From: Candidatus Schekmanbacteria bacterium
GTDB lineage: Bacteria > CSSED10-310 > JACPHN01
Direction: 5' to 3'
DNA: 64,000 nucleotides
NCBI GenBank assembly: GCA_016188575.1
Contig: JACPHN010000032.1
Span: 62,001 to 126,000 of the forward strand
Shown here: positions 36,251 through 46,600 of the stretch, piece after piece
Numbering within the stretch: the stretch's first letter is position 1
How the letters are laid out: each line of letters opens with the position of its first letter
Program-made: the position numbers and the translations under genes
Notes under the pieces: generated by a model
Seen by the model: the letters and a program-made list of their open reading frames with translations, nothing else
The model's database searches: none
What the model was told of the DNA's origin: nothing

Positions 36251-36592
36251 ATGAAGCTCATCATTGCCTACATTCAGCCCGAGCGCCTGCCTGCGGTCAA
36301 GCAAGCGCTATACGAACGTGAGATTTACAAGATTTCCGTCACCAATGCCCTGGGCTGTGGCCAGCAGCACGGCTACACGGAGACGTACCGGGGCGCCGAC
36401 CTCGAGGTCAGCCTGTTGAAAAAAGTGCGCCTCGAAATCGCGGTCAATGAAGCGTTTGTGCAGCCCACCGTCGAGGCGATCACCAAGGGGGCGCGAACCG
36501 GAAACATCGGCGATGGCAAGATTTTCATCATGAGCCTCGCCGACTGCGTTCGCATCCGCACCGGCGAGACCGGCTCGGAGGCAATCGGGTAA
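36251..36592 (+). CDS. glnK: PII signal protein lacking the uridylylation tyrosine
   Basis: 113 aa, full PII length. The T-loop reads [20 protein letters not shown]; Tyr46 is kept, but position 51, uridylylated Tyr in enterobacterial PII, is Leu. The B-loop [11 protein letters not shown] and C-loop RIRTGE that bind ATP/ADP are intact. It would therefore respond to nucleotides and 2-oxoglutarate but not to GlnD uridylylation, unless another residue is modified. Its position after amtB indicates a GlnK role in gating the transporter. Confidence 0.9.
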   Translation: MKLIIAYIQPERLPAVKQALYEREIYKISVTNALGCGQQHGYTETYRGADLEVSLLKKVRLEIAVNEAFVQPTVEAITKGARTGNIGDGKIFIMSLADCVRIRTGETGSEAIG

Positions 36593-36601
36593 CGCAATCT
36601 T

Positions 36602-36627
36602 CCTGCGCGTCGCGAAGGGCGCGCAGG
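36602..36627 (+). terminator. Hairpin after glnK
   Basis: CCTGCGCG and CGCGCAGG form an 8-bp GC-rich stem with a 10-base loop just after the glnK stop. No T-run follows, so it may act as a mRNA-stabilising hairpin or a weak terminator. Confidence 0.35.
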
Positions 36628-36743
36628 CAGGCAGGCAGTTGGCGGCGATCGCCCCTCCCCGTTCGGCTCTACCTCACCGTCCAGGTCCTTTGCGATCAGA
36701 GCAACCTCCGGGGAGGAGCAATCGCCGCGCTTTTTTGCTCTGC

Positions 36744-37631
36744 CTACGCCGCCGCCGCCACCGCGCCAGCTATCCCCAGAACGACCGCCGCAGCGCGTCT
36801 TCGCGTCAGGCGCTCACCCAGAAACAGGGCAGCAAACACGAGCACAAACACGGAGCTGGTCTGGTTCAAGACGCTGGCCAGGCCGGCGAAGGTGTGTTGG
36901 AAGGCGCTAAGCCAGAGGATCATGGCGACGTAGCTGCTCATGATCGACGCCGGCACCATGAACCGCCACGCGCGCGTCGGCCGAAAGTGCGCGAGAATTT
37001 CGCGGCGATCCCGCCGCAGGGCGCATTGAATCGCCAAGAAGACCGCTCCAGCAGCGAGCCTGGCGGTGGTCACCCACCAGACGTCAGTGTGCGCCAGCAC
37101 CGGCTTGGCCAGCGTCACGCCGAGCGCCATGAAAATCATCGAGAGGGCGCCGAGCACGACCCCCTCGGTAACCTCGCGCCGCGCCGGCTGACGCTCCCCG
37201 TCTCGCGCGTCAGCCGGTGTCCCCACCAGAATCGCCCCAACCATCAGCCCGATCGACAGCACGAGACGCCAACTCACATCCTCATTCAAGAAAAAATAGG
37301 CGCACAGTACGACCGATGGGCTATAGAGGCAGTCCACGATGGCGTTGCGGCCTGCGCCAAGGCGATTCAAGCTGGCGAGAAAGAGAGTGTCCGCAACGCC
37401 AAGACCGAGCACGCCGCTGAGAATGACGGCAGCCCAATCGCCGCGTCCGACGCCGGCCGGCACGAGGTCGACGCCGAGTAGGAGCAGCGTGATCAAGAAA
37501 AGGGTCAGCGCCACGGTGTTCTTGAAGAGGTTCAGTGCCACCGGCGGGACGCCGTACCCGCAGATACGCAGCAGCACGACGGCCGCGGCCCATGCGGCGG
37601 CGCACAACAGGGCGTACGTTTCTCCAAGCAT
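36744..37631 (-). CDS. EamA/DMT-family transporter
   Basis: 295 aa with ten hydrophobic segments in two EamA repeats (for example LFKNTVALTLFLITLLLLGVD; SMIFMALGVTLAKPVLA; VFVLVFAALFLGERLTRRRA). Members export amino acids, metabolites or nucleotide sugars across the inner membrane; the substrate cannot be inferred. The gene converges with glnK. Confidence 0.85.
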   Translation of the reverse strand: MLGETYALLCAAAWAAAVVLLRICGYGVPPVALNLFKNTVALTLFLITLLLLGVDLVPAGVGRGDWAAVILSGVLGLGVADTLFLASLNRLGAGRNAIVDCLYSPSVVLCAYFFLNEDVSWRLVLSIGLMVGAILVGTPADARDGERQPARREVTEGVVLGALSMIFMALGVTLAKPVLAHTDVWWVTTARLAAGAVFLAIQCALRRDRREILAHFRPTRAWRFMVPASIMSSYVAMILWLSAFQHTFAGLASVLNQTSSVFVLVFAALFLGERLTRRRAAAVVLGIAGAVAAAA

Positions 37632-38850
37632 CGGAACCGGCTCCGGTGAGATTTCACGGATGGCGCGAGCAGCGCCTCCGTCAATGATGCACCCGGCCGC
37701 TTTCTGCCGTCAACAAGGGGACGAGCCGCTCGGGTGTCGTGAGCAAGGTCGCGCGGACCAGCTATTGTACTCAGACCACGGGAATGCGGCTACTCCGCCG
37801 GCGCCCTGAATCCTGTACCCTTCTGCGGAGAATCGATGCTCGAGGGAAAGTGCCAAGCGGTTCGGTACCTCCTGGGAACACCGCCAAAATCCTGCGGCCA
37901 GACCGCCTGCGGTGGATCTGTGTCCCGGGGGGTTACGACGACCTCGAGGTAGCCCACACAGGCCTCCAGCAACGCCGGGACCTCGGCCTCACACCTCACA
38001 GACGGAAAAACGTGCTCGCAGGATCTGGAGGAGATGCTGCGCGAAGGACTTCTCCTTCACCGAGCGTGCTTCGTAGCGGAGCTTGTGTTGTCTTCCTCGT
38101 TCACGTCCCGCGGCATCCTCCTTGGTTACGACATCCGCAACGCGGGTCACCTCGAAGTCCGATTGCACCCCGCATCGCCTCTCTCCCCGTCTTGACCGTT
38201 CGGACCGCCATCCGCGAGCATTCCTCCACCGCCCGAACGCCGCCCATGGACGACAGGCGGTGACGCGCGGCCGGCGCCACTCTTCGCCCTTGACAAGCCC
38301 CTGGCGAGCGGCTACAACTCCGGGCATGACTCGGCCGGGTCGGCGCATCTCCCGCAGCCGAACGCCGTCGCTCTCACTGTCTGAAGGCATGGCCCAGCAG
38401 CAGTCGGCGCCGGCGGTCCGACACGGATGGCGCCAGCAAGCCCTGTCTGCCGCTGGAGGCGTCCCCTAGCCCACGCTCTGGGGAGCGCTCGAGCGGGGTT
38501 GGCTCAACTGGGACGTGAATGCCGCGCCAAGGCGGCGAATGTAGTTGAGGACTACGGGGGAAGGTTCGAACGTGCGCGTTGGCGTTGGGCGAAAGCATGC
38601 GCTTTTCCCGGTCGGGCTTGGCCGGAGCGGCTCGAACGCCCCGGTGTTGCCTTGCAGCTTCGCGCCGAAAGAGCGCCGCCGTGACGCAGCCACTGCCGAT
38701 GCGCCCCACCCATGCCGGGGCGAGCAGGTGACCCGATACGGAGCTCATTTCTTCTTGCTCGCCGCCCTCCGGCCGCTTGCGAGTCGTTGCAAGTGGCACG
38801 CTGGAGGACGACCACGCTGGGCGCCGCAGTCGGAGGACGAGCTGTAGGAG
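37632..38850. other. 1.2-kb region without a recognisable gene, left flank of the BREX island
   Basis: Frames of 60-170 codons exist in all phases, but none starts with a ribosome binding site or matches a family I know. The region looks like decayed accessory DNA bordering the defence island, and may hold the BREX promoter, which I could not identify with confidence. No tRNA gene or att-like direct repeat was seen. Confidence 0.4.
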
Positions 38851-39639
38851 ATGGGCGAGCGAACCAACGGTCTTCGACAGCGCCTGGGGTTCCGCGACGG
38901 CGACAAAGGAACGCACTCGAGCCGCACGCTCATGCTCGCCGAGCTCGAGCAGGTGCTCGAAGCGACTCCCCAGACGGCCGACATAGCCGATTACCGCCGC
39001 GCCGTCGTGAGCGAGAACGTCTTGGGCAAGCGAACGCACACGACGCGCGAGCACACCGTGCGCAAGCTCAAGGCCCTGTACGGCCTCGATCCGGCGTTCC
39101 CCGTCTTCCGCGCGCTGCGCTGGTTCTGGCAACTCGACATCGGGGGCCGCCCGCTCTTGGCCATGCTGTGCGGCCACGCCCGCGACCCTTTGCTCCGCCT
39201 GACGGCCGACGCCATCCTCGTCGCCGAAGTTGGATCGAGCGTTCACCCGGATTTGATCGAACAAGTCCTGCGTGAACGAGCGCCCGGCCGCTTCAGCGAA
39301 AATAGCGAACGCTCCATTGCCCGCAACGTACTCTCGTCCTGGACCCAGTCGGGTCACCTGGCGGGCCACACCGAGAAGTCCCGCGCGCGGCCAAAGCCCA
39401 CGCCGGGCAGCACGGCCTACGCGCTCTTTCTCGCCTACCTGGAAGGTCGCCGTGCGCAGCGGCTGTTCGATTCCCCCTGGGGCCGCATCCTCGACGCGCC
39501 AGAGGCCCACCTGATGGACCTTGCCGCGGCGGCCGGCCGCCGGGGCTGGATCGATCACCTGCGCGCCGGCGGCGTGATCGAGCTGCGATTCCCGAACCTG
39601 CTGAGCCGCGAAGAGCTGGAACTGATCCATGAGCAGTAG
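38851..39639 (+). CDS. brxA: BREX protein BrxA (DUF1819)
   Basis: 262 aa, first gene of the type 1 BREX order. It shows the DUF1819 features LGKRTHTTREHTVRKLKALY near residues 58-77 and a C-terminal segment GGVIELRFPNLLSREELELI. BrxA is a small NusB-like DNA-binding protein required or helpful for BREX phage defence. The 3' end overlaps brxB by 11 bases. Confidence 0.85.
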   Translation: MGERTNGLRQRLGFRDGDKGTHSSRTLMLAELEQVLEATPQTADIADYRRAVVSENVLGKRTHTTREHTVRKLKALYGLDPAFPVFRALRWFWQLDIGGRPLLAMLCGHARDPLLRLTADAILVAEVGSSVHPDLIEQVLRERAPGRFSENSERSIARNVLSSWTQSGHLAGHTEKSRARPKPTPGSTAYALFLAYLEGRRAQRLFDSPWGRILDAPEAHLMDLAAAAGRRGWIDHLRAGGVIELRFPNLLSREELELIHEQ

Positions 39640-40189
39640 AGTCGACCGCCTGATGCAGCGCTACGAGCGCTTCGTCGAGTTGCCTTGGGAACGCCGCCTC
39701 GCCGGAGCGCAACGCGTCTGGTTCGTGGTCTACGACAAGACGGACGAGCGACGCATCCGTGCGCGAAACGACGAGTTCGCGATCGCGACTACTCGCGCCG
39801 GCCACGGTTGGAAGCTGTGCGACCTGACCGACAGCTTTCCTCGGTGGATGGCCGGGCAGGACTACCGCGAGAGTTACTTCGAGGACCCCGAGAGCCTGGC
39901 GCTTCTCCTCCCCGAGCTCCACGAGACCGTGGTCGACCAGGTGCGCGAGGCGCTCGAGGCCGACGCCGCCGGGCCCGATACCGTCGTCGCGGTAATGGGC
40001 ATCTCGTCGCTATTCGGGTTCACCAGCGTGTCCAGGGTCGTGAACGCCGTCAGCGGCTGCATTCGCGGGCGGCTCCGGGTCTTCTTTCCCGGCGAGCACG
40101 AGGACAACAACTATCGCCTGCTCGACGCGCGAGACGGGTGGAATTACATGGCGGTTCCGATCACAGCACACGATGGAGCGGACCGGTGA
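39629..40189 (+). CDS. brxB: BREX protein BrxB (DUF1788)
   Basis: 186 aa. It has DUF1788 traits: LPWERRLAGAQRVWFVVYDK, then TRAGHGWKLCDLTDSFPRWM, and a C-terminal RGRLRVFFPGEHEDNNYRLL. BrxB is an essential BREX component of unknown biochemical role. It overlaps brxA upstream and brxC downstream (GTGA), so the three are translationally coupled. Confidence 0.88.
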   Translation: MSSRVDRLMQRYERFVELPWERRLAGAQRVWFVVYDKTDERRIRARNDEFAIATTRAGHGWKLCDLTDSFPRWMAGQDYRESYFEDPESLALLLPELHETVVDQVREALEADAAGPDTVVAVMGISSLFGFTSVSRVVNAVSGCIRGRLRVFFPGEHEDNNYRLLDARDGWNYMAVPITAHDGADR

Positions 40190-43100
40190 TCAAGAATAGA
40201 GAGCTCTACGTCAAGGACCCTGCTGCGAACCTGCTGCTGAACGACGGCGTGGCCGAAGTCACGGACGGCCGGTCCGAGTCCGACATGCGCACGCTCCGCT
40301 ACGAGCTCGAGACCTTCGTCTGCGACGGCGAATACGCCAAGGGGATGCGGCGCATCCTCGACACCTTCCTGCGCAACATCGATCAACCGACCCAGCCCGG
40401 CGTGTGGGTGAGCGGCTTCTACGGAAGCGGCAAGTCGCACCTCGTCAAGATGTTGCGAGCACTCTGGCTCGACATCGCCTTTGCCGACGGCGCCACCGCC
40501 AGGGGCATCGTTAACGTACCGACCGAGGTTGCCGACCAGCTTCGGGAGCTGAACACCGCCGGGCGGCGCCTCGGCGGACTCCACGCTGCCTCGGGCAAGC
40601 TCGGCGCCGGGGCGGGCGACTTCGTGCGTATGGAGCTCCTGAACATCGTCTTTCGCTCGGTCGGTCTACCCGAGCAGTATCCTCTCGCCCGTTTCGTGAT
40701 GTGGCTGCGCGATGAGGGCTATCTGGAGGAGGTCAAGGCCCGCGTCGAGGCCGCAGGCAAGGACTGGGACAAGGAGCTGCGCAACCTCTACGTGTCGCCG
40801 CACATCGCCCAGGGGCTTCTCGAGGTCTACCCCGATTTCGCGGCCGGCCCGCGCGAAGCCCGGGCACTGCTCAAAGAGCAGTTTCCGACGGTCGGCGACG
40901 TCTCGACGGACGAGATGGTCCATGCCGTGCGCGAGGCACTCACCGTAGGCGGCAAGTTCCCGCTGACGCTGATTGCGCTTGACGAGGTGCAGCAGTACAT
41001 CGGCGAGAACCAGGCGCGGAGCTTCCTGATCCAGGAGGTCACCGAGACGTGCTCGAAGCACTTCGGCGGCCGCCTGCTTTTCGTCGGAACGGGCCAGACC
41101 GCCCTCTCCGGCACCCCCATGTTGCAGAAGCTCATGGGCCGCTTCACCGTCAAGATCGAGTTGTCGGACACGGACGTCGAGACGGTCATCCGGCAGGTCA
41201 TCCTCGCGAAGAGGCCAGACCACATGCCGGCGATCGAGAAGGTGCTCACCGAGCACCTCGGCGAAATCTCGCGCCACCTCGAGGGCAGCAGGGTCGCATA
41301 CCGATCCGACGATCACGCTATCCTCGTTTCCGACTACCCGCTCTTGCCGGTGCGCCGGCGCTTCTGGGAGCGAGTCCTGCGCGCGGTCGATCCAGGCGGG
41401 ACCGGCTCTCAGCTCCGCAGCCAATTGAAGGTTGTGCACGAGGCCAAACGCAGCACCGCAGACCAGGGCCTCGGGTGCGTGGTCGCCGGCGATTTCATCT
41501 ACCACCAGATTGCCGCGAGCTTGCTCCAGACCGGAGGTCGGCCACGGGAGATCTACGAGTTCATCAAGGAGCTCTCGACCGGCTCGCTCGACGACCGCCT
41601 CAAGGCACGGGTCGGCGGGCTCATCTTCTTGATCGGGAAGCTGCCGCGCGACCCGGGGGCAAACCTCGGCGTCACCGGAAACCCGGATGCGCTCGCCGAC
41701 CTGCTCGTGTGCGACCTGCGCGACGGCAGCGTCGAGCTGCGCAAGCGCCTCCCCGACCTGCTCGCCGAGCTCGAGGAAAGCGGCAAGGTCATGCGGGTCG
41801 GCCAGGAATATCGGATGCAGACCCGGGAGAGCAGCGCCTGGACGGAAGAGTACCGCAGTCAGATTGCCGCCGTGCTCGGCGATCCCCAGCGCGTGAATCA
41901 CGAACGAGCCGACCTGCTGCGCAACGAGTGCGGCAAGCGCCTCAAGGGACTCAAGGTCTACCAGGGCCAGTGCAGGGAGCAGCGGACGATCACCCCCCAC
42001 TTCGGCCCCGAGCCACCCAAGGAAGCCGACAAGGCGGTACACGTCTGGATTCGCGACGGCTGGGAGGAAGAAGAGAAGACGGTGATTTCCGATGCTACGG
42101 CGACCGGCACCGAGTCACCGCCCATCTTCGTGTTTGTGCCTCGCCGCTCGGCTGACGAGATCAAGAAGACCCTCGGCAGCCTGCGCGCCGCCGAGGCGAC
42201 CCTTCATGCACGGGGCGCTCCGAGCACACCCGAGGGAGACGAGGCACGCCTGGCGATGGACACCCGCAAGAGCGAGGCGGAACGCCGGCTTGCCGGCCTT
42301 GTCGACGAGGTCTTTGCGGGTGCCAGAGTTTTCCAGGCAGGAGGCCAGGAGCTATTCGCCGACGACCTGGCGTCCAAGGTAGCGGCGGCCGCCGATGGGT
42401 CTGTCGTGCGTCTCTACCCTCAGTTCGATGCGGCTGACCACCCGAAGTGGAACAAGGTCATCGACCGGGCACGTCAGGGCGACGGTGCCTCGCTCGAGGT
42501 GCTCGGGCACAAGGAAGAGATCGGCAAGCACCCGGTAACGGCCGCCATCCTCAAGGCGATCGGCAGCGGCAGGAAGGGCAGCGAGATCCAGAAACTTTTC
42601 ACGGACAGCCCCTATGGCTGGCCGGCGGATGCGATCGAGGGGGGTTTCTACGCGCTCGTTCAGAGCGGTGACTTGTGGGCGACCGACGGCGATAACAGCG
42701 TTCTCGACGCGAAGACCCTGGACCGCCGCAAGATTGCCCAGACGCGCTTTCGGGTAGAGTCGGTGACAGTCAGCGCGCTCCAGCGCATCAAGATCCGCAA
42801 GCTGCTCCAGGACGTCGGAATCGCCTGCAGGGCGACCGAGGAGCTGACGGGGATTGCCGCGTTACTCGAGGTTCTCCGGCAGCGAGCGCGATCTGCCGGC
42901 GGCGACCCACCGCGGCCCGACGCTCCGTCGGTGGCCTATCTCGACGAGCTCGCGTTGAAGGTGGGCAACGAGCAGATCGTGGCCGTGTTCGATCGGCGCG
43001 AGGAGCTGGGTGACCAGGCCGAGAGCTGGCAGAAGACCGGTGTTCGGATCGCTGAGCGCCTACCGCGCTGGACGCGCCTCGAGCGGCTCCTGGCGCATGC

Positions 43101-43515
43101 CCCGCAGAGTGCTCACAACGACGGTCACAAGGCCGAGGTCGCGGCGCTGAAGACCCAGGCTGACGCCATCCGCGACCAGCGCCTTCTACTGGCGGATCCC
43201 GACCCGGTGCCTGGCCTCTGCGAGCAGGTCACCCAGTTGCTGCGGGACGCCCTGACTGCCAGTCAGAATGCCTACCAGGAAGCTCACGACGTCGGTATGG
43301 CCATGCTGCGGGCGGACCAGAACTGGGAGCAGCTTGCTCCGGAGCAAAAGCACGAGCTGCTTGCGGCGGAGAAGCTCACCAAGGTGCCGCCGGTGGACGT
43401 GTCGAGTGAAGTCAAGGTGCTGGAGTCGCTGGAGGCGATGTCGCTGTCCACCTGGTCTGACCGGATCGCTGCGCTTCCTGCTCGATTTCAGAAGGGTGCG
43501 GTTGGCGGCTGCTGA
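40186..43515 (+). CDS. brxC: BREX ATPase BrxC, reading frame ends early
   Basis: 1109 aa from a GTG overlapping brxB. The P-loop GFYGSGKSHLVKML lies near residues 77-90, in the normal BrxC N-terminus after the helical segment FLRNIDQPTQPGVWVSGFYG. The rest is the long helical BrxC body (ALDEVQQYIGENQARSFLIQ). The frame stops at FQKGAVGGC, but the conserved C-terminal segment continues in the next frame to 43660. A GGG run at 43494-43496 read as GG would join the two. Either a genuine frameshift or a sequencing error truncates the protein by about 50 residues. Confidence 0.88.
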   Translation: MIKNRELYVKDPAANLLLNDGVAEVTDGRSESDMRTLRYELETFVCDGEYAKGMRRILDTFLRNIDQPTQPGVWVSGFYGSGKSHLVKMLRALWLDIAFADGATARGIVNVPTEVADQLRELNTAGRRLGGLHAASGKLGAGAGDFVRMELLNIVFRSVGLPEQYPLARFVMWLRDEGYLEEVKARVEAAGKDWDKELRNLYVSPHIAQGLLEVYPDFAAGPREARALLKEQFPTVGDVSTDEMVHAVREALTVGGKFPLTLIALDEVQQYIGENQARSFLIQEVTETCSKHFGGRLLFVGTGQTALSGTPMLQKLMGRFTVKIELSDTDVETVIRQVILAKRPDHMPAIEKVLTEHLGEISRHLEGSRVAYRSDDHAILVSDYPLLPVRRRFWERVLRAVDPGGTGSQLRSQLKVVHEAKRSTADQGLGCVVAGDFIYHQIAASLLQTGGRPREIYEFIKELSTGSLDDRLKARVGGLIFLIGKLPRDPGANLGVTGNPDALADLLVCDLRDGSVELRKRLPDLLAELEESGKVMRVGQEYRMQTRESSAWTEEYRSQIAAVLGDPQRVNHERADLLRNECGKRLKGLKVYQGQCREQRTITPHFGPEPPKEADKAVHVWIRDGWEEEEKTVISDATATGTESPPIFVFVPRRSADEIKKTLGSLRAAEATLHARGAPSTPEGDEARLAMDTRKSEAERRLAGLVDEVFAGARVFQAGGQELFADDLASKVAAAADGSVVRLYPQFDAADHPKWNKVIDRARQGDGASLEVLGHKEEIGKHPVTAAILKAIGSGRKGSEIQKLFTDSPYGWPADAIEGGFYALVQSGDLWATDGDNSVLDAKTLDRRKIAQTRFRVESVTVSALQRIKIRKLLQDVGIACRATEELTGIAALLEVLRQRARSAGGDPPRPDAPSVAYLDELALKVGNEQIVAVFDRREELGDQAESWQKTGVRIAERLPRWTRLERLLAHAPQSAHNDGHKAEVAALKTQADAIRDQRLLLADPDPVPGLCEQVTQLLRDALTASQNAYQEAHDVGMAMLRADQNWEQLAPEQKHELLAAEKLTKVPPVDVSSEVKVLESLEAMSLSTWSDRIAALPARFQKGAVGGC

Positions 43516-43660
43516 GCTCATGGAGCCAGAGGCCGTCTACGTCATGATCCCGTCGCGCACGTTCAAGACGCCCGACGAGGTGCGCCAGTGGGTTCTTGAT
43601 TTGGAGAAGACCCTGCTCGAGAAGCTCGCGTCGAGCTCCGGGCCGGTCGTGGTGCACTGA
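43497..43660 (+). pseudogene. brxC: Out-of-frame 3' end of brxC
   Basis: The +1 frame reads VRLAAAELMEPEAVYVMIPS, then RTFKTPDEVRQWVLDLEKTL and LEKL. This is the expected BrxC ending (lEPk...v.lps.tlkt..dl..Wl...e..Ll.kl). It is separated from the main frame only by the extra base in the GGG at 43494-43496. The next gene, pglX, begins 20 bases after its stop. Confidence 0.7.
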
Positions 43661-43680
43661 GGCGGGGGAGGAGTCGAAAG

Positions 43681-46600
43681 GTGCCGGTACTAGCCGAAGG
43701 ACAGCGACGGACCCTTGAGAGGGCGGTTCTGGCAGCTCGGCAGGTGGCCGAAGCTGGCGCACAGGCCGCGATTCGACAGCTCGCGGTCGACGCTGCGGAG
43801 CCGTTTCAGGCACTCTCCCCTGCAGATCGGGGTCTTCGCAAGCGGCTGCGTGCCCGCGCGCGCCAGCTCGGCGACACGCGCGACGCCAAGACCGGCCGGC
43901 ACGGCACCCGGCACCTGGTGGTGGAGTGCGCGTACGAGCACTGGCATCGGATGCTCTTCGCTCGCTTTCTTGCCGAGAACAACGTCCTCATGCACCCGGA
44001 CGGCGTTCCGGTCACGCTCGCGGAATGTGAGGAGCTGGCGCCCGAGGAAGGCACCGCCGATGGATGGGAGCTGGCCGCGTCGTATGCCGCTCAGATGCTC
44101 CCGCAGGTTTTCCGGCCGGACTCACCGATCTTCGAGCTGAAGTTGCCGCCCGAGAAGGTCCGCGAGCTCGAGCGACTCCTCGCCGACCTCCCGGCTGATG
44201 TCTTCACGGCAAGCGACAGCCTCGGCTGGGTGTACCAGTACTGGCAGGCCAAGAAGAGGGACGAGATCAACGCGAGCGAGGTCAGGATCGGTGCCGACGA
44301 GCTGCCGGCCGTCACGCAGCTCTTCACCGAACCCTACATGGTCCAGTTCCTCCTGCACAATACGCTCGGTGCCTGGTGGGTCGGAAGGCACGGCCGAGAC
44401 TCACTGCCGTTGGAGATGCCGTTCCTGCGACTGCGCGAAGATGGCACGCCGGCCGCCGGGACCTTCGATGATTGGCCCGCGTTGGCTCGTGAGGTGAAGG
44501 TGCTCGATCCTTGCTGCGACTCGGGGCACTTCCTGGTCGCCGCCTTTGACATGCTCGTCCGTTTTCGGATGGCGGAGGAAGGCCTTGATGCCGTCGCTGC
44601 CTGTGACGCCGTCATCCGTGACAACGTTCACGGGCTCGAGCTCGACGAGCAGTGTACGCAGATTGCCGCTTTCGCGCTCGCGCTCGTGGCCTGGACGTTC
44701 CCGGGAGCTCCCGGATACCGCGCACTGCCGGAGATGCGCATCGCTTGCTCCGGTCTCGCGCCGCGCGCCGCCAGAGACGACTGGCTTGCCCTCTGCGGCA
44801 ACGACGAGCGGCTGCGGGCCGGCATGGAACGCCTCTACGACGCGTTTGCACGGGCGCCCTGCCTGGGAAGCCTCATCGACCCGAGACGTCTGGGGCTGCA
44901 GGCGCGGCAGCGGCTCCTCGGCGTGCCCTCGCTGTCGGAGATCCGGCATCTGCTCCGCCAATCCATGGCGGGTGAATCCGGCCGCCCCGCCAACGATGAA
45001 CCGGCACGAAGCGAGATCGGCGTAACGGCGAAGGGCCTTGCCCATGCCGCGGATCTGCTCGGCCGTTCGTTCACACTCGTGGCAACAAATGTCCCCTTCC
45101 TCACCCGTGGGAAGCAGGATGATGTGCTCAAGGACTTCTGCCGCGAACATCACGACGAAGCCAAGCAGGACCTGGCGACCAGCATGTTGCAAAGGTGCCT
45201 TACGTTCTGTGCGGGTGGTGGCACCGTTGCGGTCGTAACGCCGCAGAACTGGCACATGCTGGCGACCTACACCGAGCTCCGGCGCCAGCTTCTTGCCCAG
45301 GCGGAATGGAACCTGGTCGTCAATCTCGGCCGGGCTGCATTCCGTGACATGAACTGGTGGGCGATCAACACGGCGCTGAACGTCTTGTCGCAGAAGACTC
45401 CCGACGAATCGTCAGCGTGCGCTGCCATCGATCTCGAAAACCACCGGGTCGCGGACGAGAAAGGCGCGGCGGTCCAGACCTCCGAGCTGCGGGTGCTGCC
45501 CCAAAGCTCGTTCTACGAGAATCCCGACCACCGCATCGTCCTGGTGCCGACCGGGCGGGGCGTTCTGCTCGAGGCGTTTGCAGCCGGCCTTCAGGGTATC
45601 GCAACTTCAGACTACGCGCGCTTCGGCCGCTACTTCTGGGAAGTTGCCGTCGATGGCAAGACCTGGGTGTTTCAGCAGAGCACCGTGAGGGAAGTAATGC
45701 CATACGGAGGCCGCGAGTACGCGCTGCAGTGGGACAAGGGTCGAGGCGCCCTGGCGAGCTTCAGAGGCGCCAGAATTCAGGGCCTACAGGCATGGGGCAA
45801 GCTCGGCGTCGCCATCTCCCAGATGCGACACCTTCCGGCGACCCTCTACACTGGCGAAGCCTGGGACAACAACACGGCCGTGATCCTTCCCCGTGATCCC
45901 GGCGACCTGCTCGCCATTTGGGCCTACTGCTCCTCGCCCGAGTACGCGGAGGAGGTCCGCAAGCTCGATCGGAAAGCGAACGTGACGAACGCGACGCTCG
46001 TGAAGGTCCCCTTCGACGCCGAGCGATGGCGCACTGTGGCCGCGGAGACCTTTCCCGATGGCCTTCCTGAACCGCGCTCGAATGATCCCACGCAGTGGTT
46101 GTTCCGAGGAGCGGTCTCGCCGTCCACCAGTCCCCTGCAAGTCGCCGTCGCGCGCCTGCTCGGCTACCGCTGGCCGGAGCAGGTCGGTGACAATCTCGAC
46201 GACCTGATCGACGCGGACGGCATCGTATGCCTACCCGCCGTCCGTGGGGAGCAACCTGCAGCCACGCGGCTGCACCGACTCCTGGCCCGGGCCTTCGGCA
46301 ATGACTGGTCGGCGAACAAGCAGGCTGAGCTCCTGAACGCACTAGGATGTGCCGGCTGGACACTCGAGCGCTGGCTCGGCGAGCGGTTTTTCCGGCAACA
46401 CTGCGAGGTGTTCCAGCAGCGACCGTTCATCTGGCACATCTGGGACGGCGTCAAGAGCGGCGGCTTCGGCGCGCTGGTCAATTACCACATGCTCGACCGT
46501 AAGCTCCTCGAAACTCTGACCTACAACTACCTCGGTAACTGGATTCGGCGTCAACAGGACGGCGCGAGTCGACGCGAGGACGGGGCCGACGATCGGTTGC

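Noticed and set aside
37790-38390. Possible small genes left of the BREX island
   Set aside because: Several frames of 70-130 codons, but none with ribosome binding site, family motif or plausible composition; listed as an unassigned gap instead.
38374-39630. 418-codon minus-strand frame opposite brxA
   Set aside because: It is antisense to brxA, which has clear family features and correct overlaps with brxB; the antisense product has no recognisable domain.
40666-42042. 458-codon minus-strand frame opposite brxC
   Set aside because: Antisense shadow of the BrxC coding sequence, with no independent ribosome binding site or motif.
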